Assembly: GCA_900491605.1 (NCBI GenBank)
Contig: UESW01004075.1
Location: 1,819,511-1,883,510, forward strand
Reading direction: 5' to 3'
Length of the DNA stretch: 64,000 nt
Origin: Calamus simplicifolius
Lineage: Eukaryota; Streptophyta; Magnoliopsida; Arecales; Arecaceae
Below are positions 11,926-24,510 of this stretch, one piece after another (position 1 is the first letter of the stretch; each line of letters begins with the position of its first letter). The notes under the pieces are model-generated. The model was not told the DNA's origin. It worked only from the letters and a program-made list of their open reading frames with translations, and ran no database searches. Made by a program: the position numbers and the translations under genes.

Positions 11926-12329
11926 AAAAGATAAAATGCTTACATGCAACTTATACAAGGGTAGAAAAGTTATAGAAGTGGCCCTAAAGCGAGGGGAATG
12001 ATAAAAAAGGATTCATACAGCAAGCCTCAATCAGTTTGAGATTAAGGTGGTGTTATTATTGTCCATGACGTTGTTGAAAGATGAACATAGCGAAAATTTG
12101 CATACCTTGAGCTAGTTTGTTCATTGTAGATGACCATTGTTTAAAGACTTCCTGTATGCAGTGAATATTTTATCCATCTGTGCGGAGAATAAGAGTAAAT
12201 CCATTGTCCAACAACCACAAGTAAAATTTCAAATTTCTATCACAATGGCAATTGTAAGTTTGGGGTTGTTGATGCTTGGGCCAAAAAAAACAACAATTGT
12301 ATCATGGGAGAACTTGTCTGCATGGAAAG

Positions 12330-12342
12330 AGCAACTTTTTTT
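12330..12342. repeat. LINE target site duplication, left copy
   Basis: AGCAACTTTTTTT, repeated exactly at 12758-12770. The T-run here merges with the LINE poly(A) tail read on the + strand. Confidence 0.8.
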
Positions 12343-12757
12343 TTTTTTTTGTACAAACGGGTGATCACACCACTCTAGGGTGACACAATCCCGAACTATC
12401 AGAATACAAGAGTAGGTTCAGACCAGGAGGACAACAGTCACCGGGCTTCCAACACCAGAATCCAGAATGGTCAGCCACCCTAGCGGCGATCCAGTCAGCC
12501 GCTGAGTTGGCTTCCCTGAAAATATGGTTGATCTGTATGCTATGAACCCCCTGCAGGAGAGAACGAATATCAGAGATCAAAGGGTTGGTCGGCAGCTGCT
12601 TACAATGATCCTGACGAAGCCACCGAATTACCGTGAGGGCATCAACCTCAAGGATAATACGACGGGCGCCAAGACTGCGAATAGCACAGGAAACTCCAGC
12701 CCAAGCAGCATAAAGCTCCGCAAGCGGCACCGAGGAATCGAGGAGACCAAATCCACC
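12336..12757 (-). mobile_element. 5'-truncated L1-type LINE, 3' end only
   Basis: About 415 bp inserted on the - strand. It ends in a poly(A) tail (seen as a 15-T run at 12336-12350) and is flanked by a 13-bp direct repeat. These are the marks of target-primed reverse transcription with early 5' truncation. The retained part is the C-terminal RNase H region of the LINE polyprotein plus a short 3' untranslated region. Confidence 0.85.
12365..12730 (-). pseudogene. LINE RNase H domain remnant (RVT_3 type)
   Basis: An open frame of 121 codons on the - strand. Motifs fit the plant LINE RNase H family: an AELYAAWAGV segment with the catalytic Glu, EVDALTVIRWL (the usual D-S reads D-A), and HIFREANSAADWIA with the C-terminal His and Asp. 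The ATG is not a true start, because homology continues upstream as GLLDSSVPLAELY to the truncation point. It has no promoter of its own and is very unlikely to be a functional gene. Confidence 0.8.
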
Positions 12758-12770
12758 AGCAACTTTTTTT
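12758..12770. repeat. LINE target site duplication, right copy
   Basis: AGCAACTTTTTTT, a 13-bp exact match to the left copy. It marks the truncated 5' end of the LINE insertion. Confidence 0.8.
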
Positions 12771-14273
12771 ATGTTGTCGTCAGAATAAAGGAGAGCTAGC
12801 TTATGAATTCATTTGAATCTTAACCGGAAGGATAAAGCCTCTGGAAGGCTAGAAAAATGGATAGACAAATAGAACGAGAAGGAATCAGAGTGACACATGC
12901 CTGTAGTAAATCAATTGAAACAAAGTGTGGTACGGTAGTATTTTCTTGATATGTACTTGTTTCCGATGGTCCATGCGTTGATGTCCCATTCTACCATCTT
13001 ATTTGCAGTTGTTATAGTGTTTATGAGATTAGAGGATGGATGAAGTATAATCTTGGTCTCATGACAGAAAAATCTAAAGAAATATGCTCTTCCAAATAGA
13101 TCATCAAAAACAGCATTCATGAATGTTGTTTTTGATTCCCAAAACATTTTATTAGTACCTAAAATATACTCAACAAAAAAATAGGGAAGGATATCTCCAA
13201 CAGGTCCAATCAGAACAAAGAAGGATAGATGATGTAAAGAATCACCACATTAGTGTTATGCCATTTGCATGACACACCATCAAGACTTTGAAATTTTGTG
13301 TACATGGGCAGAAGCGTGTGCAGGGCAAACATGTGTGTACGCACACCCCTTAAAAAGAAAATCGACACCATCAATCATAATGTACAATGTCAAAAATGCT
13401 AGAAATAAAAAAAAATCATTTATTTTGCAGCTCTCTTGCCTACGGTGCACCATGTTGGCACAAAATAGAAGTAGCAATATAACTAGTGAGTAGAACTATA
13501 TAATAGATCTTGATCTAGACATCATAAAACATATATAGCCCAAAATTTAACTAACATAGATGCTTACAGACTATGAATCATATCAAAGCATGATAGCATA
13601 CTAACCAGTTGCCCGTATTGCATTCATTTGATGGACATGTAAAAGGTCTCAAAAGCACATGATTTTTTGGTTCTAGCCAATTTAGATTGTGTAGATCATG
13701 ATCGATAGTGCTCATTTTCAAATGGTGAGGACTACCTTTAATTTTTGAATGGGAAGCATTTGGAACCAAAATCTTTCAAAAAACATTCTACCTTCATTCT
13801 ACATACATCTAAGGGCTAGTAAGATCAGTCTGACTACATTGATTGAATGATGAACAAGGAGAGCCCATAAAGCATCAAATGAACATAGCATAGCTAATGA
13901 TGTTGAAGTGTATATGTGGTAAAACAAGAAGGATAAAATGAAAGAAGACATACTAGAAGAAGGCTACAATTGTCCAGCTCTGGTAATTTAGTTTTAAATT
14001 GTTTGGACATGCACAGTTTGACCAAAAAGAACGATCTCTGGGTGGGAGCTGTATGCATAGAATCAAAAATATCATACGGAAGGGGAAGAAAAAAAGTTTG
14101 ATGGTCATGCAAGCCACCTGCAATTTTAGAAACTTGGACAAGTAGGATGGAGGACACCAAATAGATGGGATGAGTTGTTTAAATATTACAAATCCCAACA
14201 AGTGTTAAATAAAGCAAGTAAATCAAAACATGAAATTTAAATATGATACTAAGCAGGATCTACTCTAGCTTAC
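12771..14273. other. Noncoding stretch between LINE and BUD32 copy
   Basis: The last BUD32 exon (C-terminal, basic, ending in an R-x-R-G-R-K-R-type tail in the family) was looked for on the - strand here and not found. Nothing else is recognisable. Confidence 0.4.
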
Positions 14274-15386
14274 CACATTCCCACATGATGAATGCATGGA
14301 TAATAAAGCTCTCTCAAGCACATATAAATCGACTGCTTTATCCTCTGGAAGTGTTGATGTGAAGCTCAGACCAAAGTCAATAAGACCTGAGAGAAGAACA
14401 GGAATAATTCATTTGTTATTTCTATCATGCATATTTAAATAACTAGATTTTTGCTCTAATACATGGATGCATGTGAATTATTAAACAGAATCACAAATTA
14501 TAACATGGAAAGTGGTACTCAGAAGTGAGACATGCTCAAATCTCACCAACTGATTTGCCCCTTTCTTGATAATCATGTTTGACGTTGTCAAATCACCATG
14601 AACAAGACCTCCATCATGTAGCTTTCCAATTGCATTCCCTATCTGCAAGGCAATGTCCTCAAGTTGCTCCTCGATAACACCATTTAATCCAAAATCTAGC
14701 AATATTTCTTTCACGGATGGGCCATCAACGAATTCAAAAGTTAGAGTATGCAGCAATGGGTCCACAGCATACAAAACTGGAGTAGGAACACCAAGTCGTC
14801 TTGCTTTTGTCATGCAGCGAGCTTCCTGCTCCAAATTAAAAAGAAAAAGAAAAAGAAAAAAGTTGGATGTCTTCAACCATGTCAAAAGATATCCAGATAA
14901 AATACTCACTGATAAGGACAAAAGCTAGCTAAGCAATAGAAGGAATCAGAAACAAATTACTGGGAAAATCTAAACATTCTCTCCTCAATTGATGTAGACA
15001 AATAAATAATCTTGACTTTAATTATTAATTCAGAAAAGAAACTAAAATAATATATTCAGGAAATTCTAATTTTATGCATACAACAATCATAAAGTAGTCT
15101 AGCACTGAAGTAGTTTATTGAAAGGAAGCTGACCGCATTTAAAGCGCTTAAGAGTCAATTTTGAGTCCAATAATGGATGCCTGTATTCTTTGAAAATCGT
15201 TCCTTGACAATGGATCTACGTCCCACAAAACTTGACTCAAAAACTCTCTGCAAAAGCATTAATCAGTATTGCAAAATTTATGTGAAAAATAAAAAGGAAA
15301 ATTCAAAATCTTTTAATTACAGCTTCAGCCCCCTGTTTCAGCAGCACACCAAAACCATCTCTTTGCTCCTGAACAATCTCCGTAAT
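14274..15386 (-). pseudogene. BUD32: BUD32/TP53RK (KEOPS complex kinase), frameshifted copy
   Basis: BUD32 is the small atypical kinase/ATPase of the KEOPS complex, needed for the t6A modification of tRNA. Four exons can be traced on the - strand: 15386-15321 (GVLLKQGAEA), 15247-15134 (RVFESSFVGRRSIVKERFS), 14825-14547 (EARCMTKARRLGVPTP through HGDLTTSNM, the catalytic loop) and 14386-14274 (LIDFGLSF, the metal-binding DFG, then LPEDKAVDLYVLERAL). Splice sites are intact. Defects: exon 2 has a one-base loss and a one-base gain that cancel in length but leave a stop between them. Exon 4 starts one base short. No ATG is found where the protein should begin (ATT stands at 15386-15384). The C-terminal exon is missing. 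Introns show it is not a processed copy. Assembly indels are the main alternative. Confidence 0.85.
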
Positions 15387-15498
15387 GGTTGCCTGTTGAT
15401 GACGCAAGAAATCAGATAACATTTAGATTACAAACTTGTTTTTTTAATTGTTTTTATGAGGCATAAAGGCAACAAACGTATTACTACAGTCCAATTTA

Positions 15499-15607
15499 GG
15501 CCCTCTTGGGTTGACTGCTGGTATGCCTTTGCGTAATTGTTTCACAGCAGCTATGCGAGATAGCTGTCAGCCAACAACTGGAGCCAACAGCTATCCCAAA
15601 CAGGCCC
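15499..15607. mobile_element. Possible small hAT-like MITE
   Basis: About 109 bp begins GGCCCTCTTGGG and ends CCCAAACAGGCCC, so the ends are near inverted copies of the GGGCCTGTTTGGG type common in plant hAT MITEs. I do not see a clean 8-bp target duplication, so the call is tentative. Confidence 0.4.
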
Positions 15608-18600
15608 TTGGTATTGCAAAATAGAAAACTAAAGCTCATAGAAGAAACATAACTATTTGACTTACATCTTTTACTCCACAGACTAAACATAACTATTCCT
15701 TGATTTGCCAATCAAACAACTTCAAACCACCATTATTTACCATATGAAAAGCAACATGCATTCCTTGGTGAGCCTTTGTATGTATATGTAGATTTTTTCT
15801 TTTTCCACTTTTCAGTTTTGATATAGAATGGGCTACAAGGGCAGACCACCACCATACAAGCCAAACCCTCCAAACCATGGTGAAGATCCCAGGTCTCTTG
15901 GTACAATCATCAGAGACTTCACCAACTTAGTCAACCATCTGAGACTTCACTATACTTTGCATCTATGTATAATGTAGTTATCCAGTATCAAAAATTGTCT
16001 ATGCACAGGTAGCAGATATTGTCTATACATTTGTAGTATGTAACAAATTTGTTCTGTAAGTATACAAGGAATGTGATCTTTTTTGTAACATTTAAAAAAA
16101 ATATTCTCAAAAAAAAGGCTGCTCCAATTAAAGTGATAGTTCCACTTTTCAAATTAACAACTTGGCAAAAATTGAGAGGCAATGCAAGTTTAGATTTCCC
16201 AACATGACGATTACATGCTAAGAATTTCTTATTATAGCCCTTTTTCAATTTCTTATAAATACTGAAGCTATTTTTTGACGTGGGCAACAAGAGTATGGCT
16301 CATGTGCGCAATCAGAAGTGTGTTTAATATGTAAAAAAAAATTAAATAAATCATCAAACATAACCCCATGTTTATTCTTAATATTTCACTAACATGCATA
16401 CCAAAAATTTCATTCAGCACAATCACATGTCGAAGTAGACAAACTGTGCAGTCCTACAGAACTAGGAAAACTATAAAGCTCATCACCTTCCATGACAAAT
16501 GAGGCGTCCAATTATCCAAAATATCCTAGGTCATCTCTCCTATTTTCCTCAAGTCTCTCTAGCTCATTCATCTATATGAAAATAAGTTTGAACTTTCAAG
16601 AACCCTGGTTAAAATCTCGACAGAACTTAAAAGAGTCTAGTGGCTTTTGTGAACTACATGTGATCTGCACCGCAACACTGAAGGTGTCAGCTTCTTTTTA
16701 ACCAGTTTGCAACCATAGATAAAAGCTCTTTTAATTGCCATCAAGTAATCATAAGCTGGATGACCCGTCACTTGGTTTGACATCTTCTTCCTGAATGGTG
16801 GTTTCCCTTGCTCATGGACATGAAGAACTAAAAAGACATCAAGCTGAACATACAAGGTTGCCAACATTAACATATGCAATGGGGATATAATCACTATGTC
16901 TCCTTATTTGGCCCTCCATATTTAGTATGGTTCCCTTTCAGCATCATAGTACATAGTATTGTTTAATTTTTTATTGTTTAAAAGATCAAACAGATGCATA
17001 AGTATTTTCTTCAATTTGCATGCTATCTAAATAAACTATCAACCAAAAACAAAAACAAAAAAAAAAAAGCTGCTACCCTTCTTTCGGCATGAAGATATAC
17101 TGTCAAGTCATTGGGAAGGCCAAAATGAAACAAAGCTAAAGATCACCTTAAGGATGTAAGATGTCATTGTATAATGTATTTTTTATCATTCTCATTGACT
17201 CCTATGCACTATGCAAACTAAAAATTGGACACGTTAGAAGGAACTTGTTGACTATGTCCATTCAAGCATTACAATTTGCTGAAATATTTCATGCAAAATA
17301 TCATCAGCAACCTAATAAAAGAAAGAAAAGCTTGATTAACCCATTTCCAAATGGATAGGAACAAGTTCTTAAAGGTGGAAATGACTCTAAAATGCTATGC
17401 TATTGTTACATATCAATAAAATTAAAGGAAAAGTTTAGATGATAAAAAAGCTTTGAAATTGAAATTTGTCCTGTTAGGATATAGTGGGTATTAGTGTATT
17501 AAATATGAACTGCGGAAACCAGTATGTTAAGGTGGTTTTGTAGTAAACTAAACACTAGATGTGGGTTCATTCACAAAGCTTAGCTGTACTAAGGGAGATT
17601 AAAATTGCATACAACCAATTAACATTTTCTAGTGGGGGCCAAAGAAACACTAACTGAAGAAAGGATTGACCTTGCTTTAAAAAGGTGCAACATAGAGCAA
17701 CTAATATACCCAAGATGTGGCCTTTGATAGGATGAACGGCTGAAATGGATTGCATATATAAAGCATCTAAAATATGTAAATAAATCTACAAAAAAAGTAC
17801 TTAAATGAAGAAGCTATGATGAAATCTAGATGGTGAATTTCAAATACAAGCATTAAAAATATGTCGTCCAATAACATCAGTCCCTTGGTTCAATATTTGT
17901 TAAATACTATGAACCTTGCACAAGAATGTCATTGTGCAGCAAATTTGATAGCTACTACTTGTTATTTCTGTTAGTTTATTCATTTTTAATTTCCAGATAG
18001 ATTTTGTTAGCAATTTTGTTAAACTACTCAGATTGCAAACTGGACATCCACTATCCTGACTGTCAGGATATGGGATGTCCTGTGCCATGAAAACCAACAG
18101 TGTGCAGGCATTAACTTGGGACAGGCTAAACACAGAAGACATGAGCCAGGTGGTAATGGCTTGACAACAGACTAACAAATTTGATTCCTCACTGCTATTT
18201 GCAAGGGAATATGGTATTAAACGAAGGGAAAGGCTTTGAATGGAGAGACAAAGAGGTGGAAAAGAAGATAATAAGAGAGGCAGACCCCATACAAAACTCT
18301 ATAAAGCTTCTTTCCAGGTAAAAGTCTTGTGCTATGAGTGCACAAGCAGGTAAATGTGTTCAGATAACAAGGACACAATAACCCCTGAAGAGGCTAGAGC
18401 AAAACATAACTGAAAATGAATTGAATTACTGATTGTGTCATAAAGACCCTTATGCCTACATCCTAATTGAACACCTGGATATATGATTAATTGTCAGTAT
18501 ATATAGTGCCGAATGGATTTCAGTTTCCAGCATATATGATTGCCAGTATATAGAACTCCATAGATTCCACTTGTGTCTGAAAGTGTCAAATTCAGGAAGA

Positions 18601-19270
18601 CACCCGACCTGAATATAATCTCTTTGAGATTTCTTTCTTAGATTAAAACCCCTTTTGCTTTCCTTTTTATTTTTCCTAAATCATTATCAAATAAACTCCT
18701 GGATGCTGGGTTTTATATGTAATATTTTGGAATAAGATTGAGAGGACACTCTTAGGCATTGATCATCTGCTTGTCAAGAAAAGGACTTGACATGGTCAAG
18801 CATCTTATTGTTTTACTTCTCTAGGGACTCTTGAATCCTACCTAAGTACTGATACATGCTATCTAATTAAAATTTCTAATGTCAGTGTGATTAAGGCAGA
18901 ACTAACATGCCAAATTTAACTACATCTTTTGTGGACATAAAGTCTCCAGAGAAGAGTAATTTAACTTGTGATAGTTCTGTCTCTTGACGGGTTAAATAGC
19001 TATATGCTCAAAAATCATTCTGAGATTTATCTCCCTCACCAAATTTTGCTAATTCAGTGATTTGACCACACTATTTATTTTGGGGGAGCGGGTCATATTT
19101 TCTGTTCCCCATCAAGCTCTGAACTACTTCATAGGGCCTCCATATATGACCATTAAGAAAAGCTTATTTATTTGAATAATGTCTCCACCTAGTCTTTGTT
19201 GGAAGAATTCCTCTCTGGATTTGGACCACTTCTATAACTTTCCTAAGCTTTGTAAGTTGTGCATGGAAGA
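15608..19270. other. Noncoding AT-rich stretch, no gene seen
   Basis: Short open frames here show no family motifs and no consistent splice pattern. It may contain the promoter or leader of the BUD32 copy just after 15386, but no clear element stands out. Confidence 0.4.
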
Positions 19271-19274
19271 ATTC

Positions 19275-20160
19275 TTGTCTTCACAGGATGCACACTATGG
19301 TTGGATGAGCATTGTTTAGCTGAAGTACCTTGCATGTTGGACCATGTAGACTAATTAGACATGGAAGCTGTACAGGATGTGCATGTTTGTAGCAAATTCT
19401 CTAATAACCAAATGAGATTTCTATTCCTTTTTCACACCTTCAATTTCTAGAACAGTGAAACTATTACAACATACGGTGCCTTCTGCTTTCCAAAATTTGT
19501 GTAGATATTGAATCTGTATGAAAATGCTTCAAGGTCTGTCCATACCATATTCTTTTCTGAACTTTTTTTAGACATTTTTCCCCCCTTTGTGCTCAGATTT
19601 GGCTTAGCATATTGTGATCTGTTAAACCCAATCACACTGCTTATCATTGATGGTTGCTTCTCTATGAAAAGAGGGAGAGAGGCTTTTTTATTTTTATTTT
19701 TTTGCTTGTAGTGTGAGATCTACTGGAAGTCGTATTTAAAACAGAATCCAAAGTCGTATACCGAAAAGAAGGCAATGCAAGCAATCCAGTTACAGAAATA
19801 ATATATGCAAAAGAAGTGTTTAGATTAATCTGAAAATATGGTTATAGAAGAATATTATATAAAATTTCAGACAGTGATAATGTGAATAATCTGGTTGCTT
19901 TAACCTGTAACAAGCTGCAAGAGTGGTCATGATGTATACATGGCCATCAATATGCGTGTTTGAAACGTAACACGCATCCAAAACTATTGTAGCTATCTTG
20001 CAAGATGTATACATGTGACTCTTGAGTCTAATTTCATGCAACCAAGCCGGTAATGGTATTTCAGGTGGCAGCCATGGCCAACCCTTCCTGCACAAACCTT
20101 TAAGTTTTCTGCTTGTTTGTTAAACTAGCATGGAACCTGAGGGATCTGTGGGTTATTTCT
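19275..20160 (-). repeat. Right arm of the ~0.9-kb imperfect inverted repeat
   Basis: Inverted relative to 11.01-11.93 kb, with the same order of anchor blocks. Its outer end carries ~110 bp missing from the left arm. The arms are separated by ~7.3 kb holding the LINE tail and the BUD32 copy. The outer and inner boundaries are approximate because identity fades. Confidence 0.85.
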
Positions 20161-20164
20161 TACG

Positions 20165-20985
20165 GATTTTTCTTTTTAATAAGCAAAAAAGAAAAAGTGT
20201 AAGTACATCAAAATGAAGTCCAAGTTGTAAGCTATTGATGGCTGTTTCAATACAACTTCAGCCAATGATTTAAATATTGGATAGTATCATCATAATTTCA
20301 ATTGGGGGTTTTGATCTCTGTATTAGTTTGGTCTGAAATGCTACAACATTAGAATGCCACCATCTGATTAATCTGATTTCCTAAGAAGTTAATGGAATAT
20401 TAATTTTTAAAATTTCTAATTTCTATTTTAATTAATATCTAACAAGTATTGATATGTATTAATGTTTTTAAATATGATTTTTGAGTTAATCAATGTATGC
20501 ATACCGATATTAGCATACTTTGAATACAACTTAAGTTCATAAAATATTTAAGAAATGGCAAGCCAGACCTAGGTTGCCATCTCTCTCTCCCTATCTTTCT
20601 ATCTTTGTTCTGCATTTTGTTTTTTAAAATCTTGCTTCGTTCCAGCTTGTGTTGCCCCACGCATCACCAACGTAGGATGCATGTTATCCTAAGATATGCT
20701 GGTAGAAGCGCTGGAGTAACGATGGACGGTCCTAATTTGATACATAACAATTCATTCCGCCATCCCATGAGATTTTGGGCCGGTATTTGAAACCATGAAA
20801 TTTTTATTTCAAATCTTCAAGTAAAATATTAAATATATCAAAGTACCCTTATCAGAAAATGCATAAATGATTATCATTTTTTTTTGTTCTTAGTGAAAAA
20901 ATGGTGAAGCTAGATGCATCTGCACTATTTATTAAATAAAGTATAATATTTACTAAATTACATAATTATAGTAAAAAGGATGCTT
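20165..20985. other. Noncoding spacer right of the inverted repeat
   Basis: AT-rich, with no coding or repeat structure recognised before the duplicated segment that starts near 20.99 kb. Confidence 0.4.
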
Positions 20986-20989
20986 CAAA

Positions 20990-21827
20990 TGAGCGAAGCT
21001 GATACCAGGGCTAAAACAAATAAGGAGCGTGAGAGCAGACTTACTTGAAGATTTTTTGTTGAAAAATGTTTTAGAATTTTTCTTAAACCAAATAGTATGG
21101 CATACTACATAAGCTAATTCATCCTAGGCCTTTTTAAGATTTGATTCGATACATTGTTTCTCCAAAAAAGCCAAAGATCCCGAAAATTAGCCGGCCAACA
21201 CCTAAGGTCCAAGTAATCTTTGATAGGGAGCCAAATGTTCTTAAGAAACATATTAAAAATAAGTGGTTGTTAGTTTCCAAAATTGCTCCACAAAGCAAGT
21301 AACCATTACTCATATGCCAATATGTCTTTGCCAGCATCTTTTTTGTATGGAAAAGCCATGTCAACGCACCACAATTAAGAAATTTATAAAGAGAATTAAT
21401 GATGAACATACTATTCTTGATGAGTTTTCATCAACGAATATCGATGATCGATCTTTGAAGACTTACGATTAGCAATCAATCCTAAAAAGAGATTGGAGTT
21501 GAGCATTCTTCTCCACTTAAATAGAACAGTAGAGCTTTAGCTTCTATGAAAAAGAATGCCAGCTTCATTAAGAGGATATTGAATAATTTCTCTTGGTTAG
21601 AGTTTGCTAAATAAATTTTTTAATTATTAAGCTTTTGGGCAATTAATTAGATTTATGAGCTCTTGTATCATTACAATCCTACCTATGTTCCTATATTATA
21701 ATATGCAAATATGACTCCTTAATAATATAAAGCCAAGTAACTAAATTTTTAAGGATATAATATTCAATTCTGTACTCTTTATACTACTAAAAATCCTACC
21801 AAATAATGACATATTGATAGGATATAT
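20990..21827 (+). repeat. Segment X, copy 1 (interrupted by the CACTA-like element)
   Basis: Matches 37.53-38.52 kb in direct orientation. Shared blocks include GAGCAGA(C/T)TTACTTGAAGA, CTCATATGCCAATA(T/C)GTCTT and ACTACTAAAAATCCTACCAA followed by ATAATGACA. It continues at 24529 after the insertion, where CCATCATCC and the following bases match 38.52-38.95 kb. Confidence 0.85.
21134..21409 (-). pseudogene. LINE zf-RVT-like remnant in segment X, copy 1
   Basis: The - strand frame reads MSNGYLLCGAILETNNHLFL followed by ICFLRTFG. This resembles the zinc-binding domain found at the C-terminal side of plant LINE reverse transcriptases (CxLCG...E...HLFLxC); here the final Cys-containing part is only partly kept. 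The same remnant occurs in copy 2 at 37.6-38.0 kb, so it predates the duplication. Recognition rests on the motif alone. Confidence 0.5.
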
Positions 21828-21989
21828 CACTACTAGAAAAGTGTGATTTATCGAGGGATTTTATCGAGAAAAAAAATTCCTCGCAATTTCGAGGGATTTT
21901 TTGATAAAAAATATAAACTATAAAATTTTTTGATAAAAAATATTTTCTCGCAAAATCCGTCGTAAAATTAATTTTGCAAGAAATTTTTC

Positions 21990-23470
21990 GAGGGATATTT
22001 CTAACATAAATGGGTACTTTGTAAAAAAATTGATACAAATAATCCCTCAAAAATCCCTCGCAAATTAATTTTGTGATGAATTTTTTGAGAGATTTTTTTT
22101 TGAGTTATTAATAACATTTTTTGATGAAAAAATCCCTTAAAAAATCCCTCACAAAATTAAGTTTCAAGGGATTTTACGAGGGATTTTCTGAGGAATATTT
22201 CTATAATAAATGGCTTATTTGTAAAAAAAATTGATAAAAAATCCCTCAAAAAATCCCTCAGAAATTAATTTTACAAGGAATTTTTTGAGGGATTTGTTTT
22301 TATTAATGAGTTATTAATAATATTTTTTGATGAAAAAAATCCCTCTCAAAATTAATTCTGAGGGATTTTTTGATGATTTTGTGATGGATTTTCTAAGGGA
22401 TATTTTTATAATAAATGGCTTATTTGTGAAAAAAATCCTTCAAAAAATCCTTTCGAAATTAATTTTCTGAGAAATTTTCTGAGGGGTTTATTTTTTATTA
22501 ATGAGTTATTAATACTTTTTGATGAAAAAATCTCTCAAAAAATCCATTGCAAAATTAATTTCTAAGGAATTTTGTGAGGGATTTTTCAAGGAATATTTCT
22601 ATAATAAATGGCTTATTTGTAAAAAAATAATAAAAAAATCCTTTAAAAATTAATTTTGAGAGTAATTTTCCAAGGAATTTGTTTTTCATTAATGAGTTAT
22701 TAATAATATTTTTTGATAAAAAAAATCTCTTGAAAATTCGTTGCAAAATTAATTTTTGAGGGTTTTTGCGAGGAATTTTTTTAATGATTTTGTGAGGAAT
22801 TTTTTGAGGAATATTTCAATAATAAATGGCTTATTTATAAAAAAATTGATTAAAAAAATCCCTCACAAAATTAATTTCTGAAGGATTTTTTGAGGGATTT
22901 GTTTTTCATTAATGAGTTATTAATAATATTTTTTAATGAAAAAATCCCTCGAAAAATCCCTTGCAAAATTACTTTCTAAAAGATTTTCCAAGGGATTTTT
23001 TTGATGATTTTGTGAGGAATTTTTCGAAGGATATTTCTATAATAAATGGCTTGTTTGTAAAAATTGATAAAAAATCCTTCAAAAAATTCCTCACAAAATT
23101 AATTTTTGAGGAATTTATTTTTCATTAATGAGTTATTAATAATATTTTTGATGAAAAAAATCCCTCAAAAAAGCCCTCACAAAATTAATTTTTGAGTGAT
23201 TTTCTAAGGGATGTTTTTTTTGATTTTATGAGGGATTTTTTAAGGAATATTTCAATAATAAATGGTTTATTTGTGAAAAATTTGATAAAAAATCCCTTAG
23301 AAATTAATTTTACGAGGGATTTTTGAGGAATTTATTTTTCATTAATGAGTTAATAATAATATTTTTTGATGAAAAAATCCCTTAGAAAATTTATTGCAAA
23401 ATTAATTTCTAAGGGATTTTTTTTATGATTTTGTAAGGGATTTTTCAAGGGTTTTTTTAGTTGATGTGAT
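21990..23470 (+). repeat. ~210-bp tandem array inside the CACTA-like element
   Basis: About seven units, marked by the recurring ATAATAAATGGCTTATTTGT near 22.0, 22.2, 22.4, 22.6, 22.8, 23.04 and 23.25 kb. Spacing varies from ~190 to ~220 bp. Each unit contains AAATCCCTC and its complement GAGGGATTT, so each can fold on itself. Confidence 0.85.
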
Positions 23471-23739
23471 GATGATCATGAGGAGGAGGATTTATAATTT
23501 TTCTCTTTTTCTATAATTGGAATGATACTTGTTTGTGATACTTTTTTTCTTTTGTTATGAAACTTTGGATATGATGACACTTGTACAACTTTTTTAAACT
23601 TGTTTGTTATGAACTTGGATATGATGAACTTACTATAAACTTTTTGAGCTTGTTATGAGTTTGTTATAAACCCTTGGATATGATAAAACTTGTGGATAAT
23701 TTGTATATATATAATCAGTTGTATTAAAAAAAGGCCATT

Positions 23740-24510
23740 TTACGAGGGATTGTTCCCTCGGATATTTATTTAGTGAGGGATAATTTTTTTGGAAATAAAA
23801 AAAAGCTATTTAAAAATTTCAAAATATCCCTCAAAAAATCCCTCAAAATTTTTTTTTTCGCAAAATCCCTTAGAAAATCCCTCAAAAAATCCCTTGAAAA
23901 ATCACTCGCAAAATCCCTCAAAAAATCCCTCAAAAATATTTTCTCAAAAAATTCCTCGGTAAATTGCCCTTGAAAAATCCCTCGAAAATTTTTCATTGGC
24001 AAATCCCTTGATAAATTGCCCTCGAATATCCCTCAAAAAATCCCTCAAAAATTTTTCCTCGGAAACTCCCTCAGAAAGTCCCTCGAAAAACTCCTTGAAA
24101 ATTTTTCTTGATAAATTGCCCTTAGAAAATCCCTTGGTAAATTACCCTCGGAACATCCCTCGAAACTTATCCCTCAGAATTTTTTCCTAGGAAAATCCGT
24201 CGAAATATCCCTTGGAAAAGTTTCCTTGGAAAATCCCTCAAAAATTTTCCTCGAAAAATCCCTCAAAAAATCCCATGGAAAAGTTCCCTCGAAAAATTCC
24301 TTGGAAAATCCCTCAGAAAATTTCCCTTGAAAAATCCATCGAAAATTTCCAAGCGATAAATTTCATCGAAAAATCCCTCGAAAATAAATTTCCTCAAAAA
24401 AATTCCTCAAAAAAATTTTTTGAGGAGGGTTTTTCCGATGACCATTAACCGTCGAAAATCCGTCAAAAATATAAATTTCTGACAGATTTTTTCTTTTTTC
24501 CTCGCAAATG
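23740..24510 (+). repeat. Subterminal ATCCCTC-rich array at the right end of the CACTA-like element
   Basis: Short repeats of the form (A)AATCCCTCRAAAA, nearly all in one orientation, including AAATCCCTCAAAAAATCCCT. This contrasts with the alternating orientation of the left array. Open frames here are low-complexity by-products of the repeat. Confidence 0.8.

Noticed and set aside
23766..24448. Open frames with Lys/Ser/Phe or Arg/Asp/Phe repeats
   Set aside because: Translation by-products of the ATCCCTC repeats in the CACTA-like element, present on both strands.
21990..24510. CRISPR-like regular repeats
   Set aside because: Units are not separated by unique spacers, the repeats are AT-rich and self-complementary inside a transposon, and the window is a plant genome.
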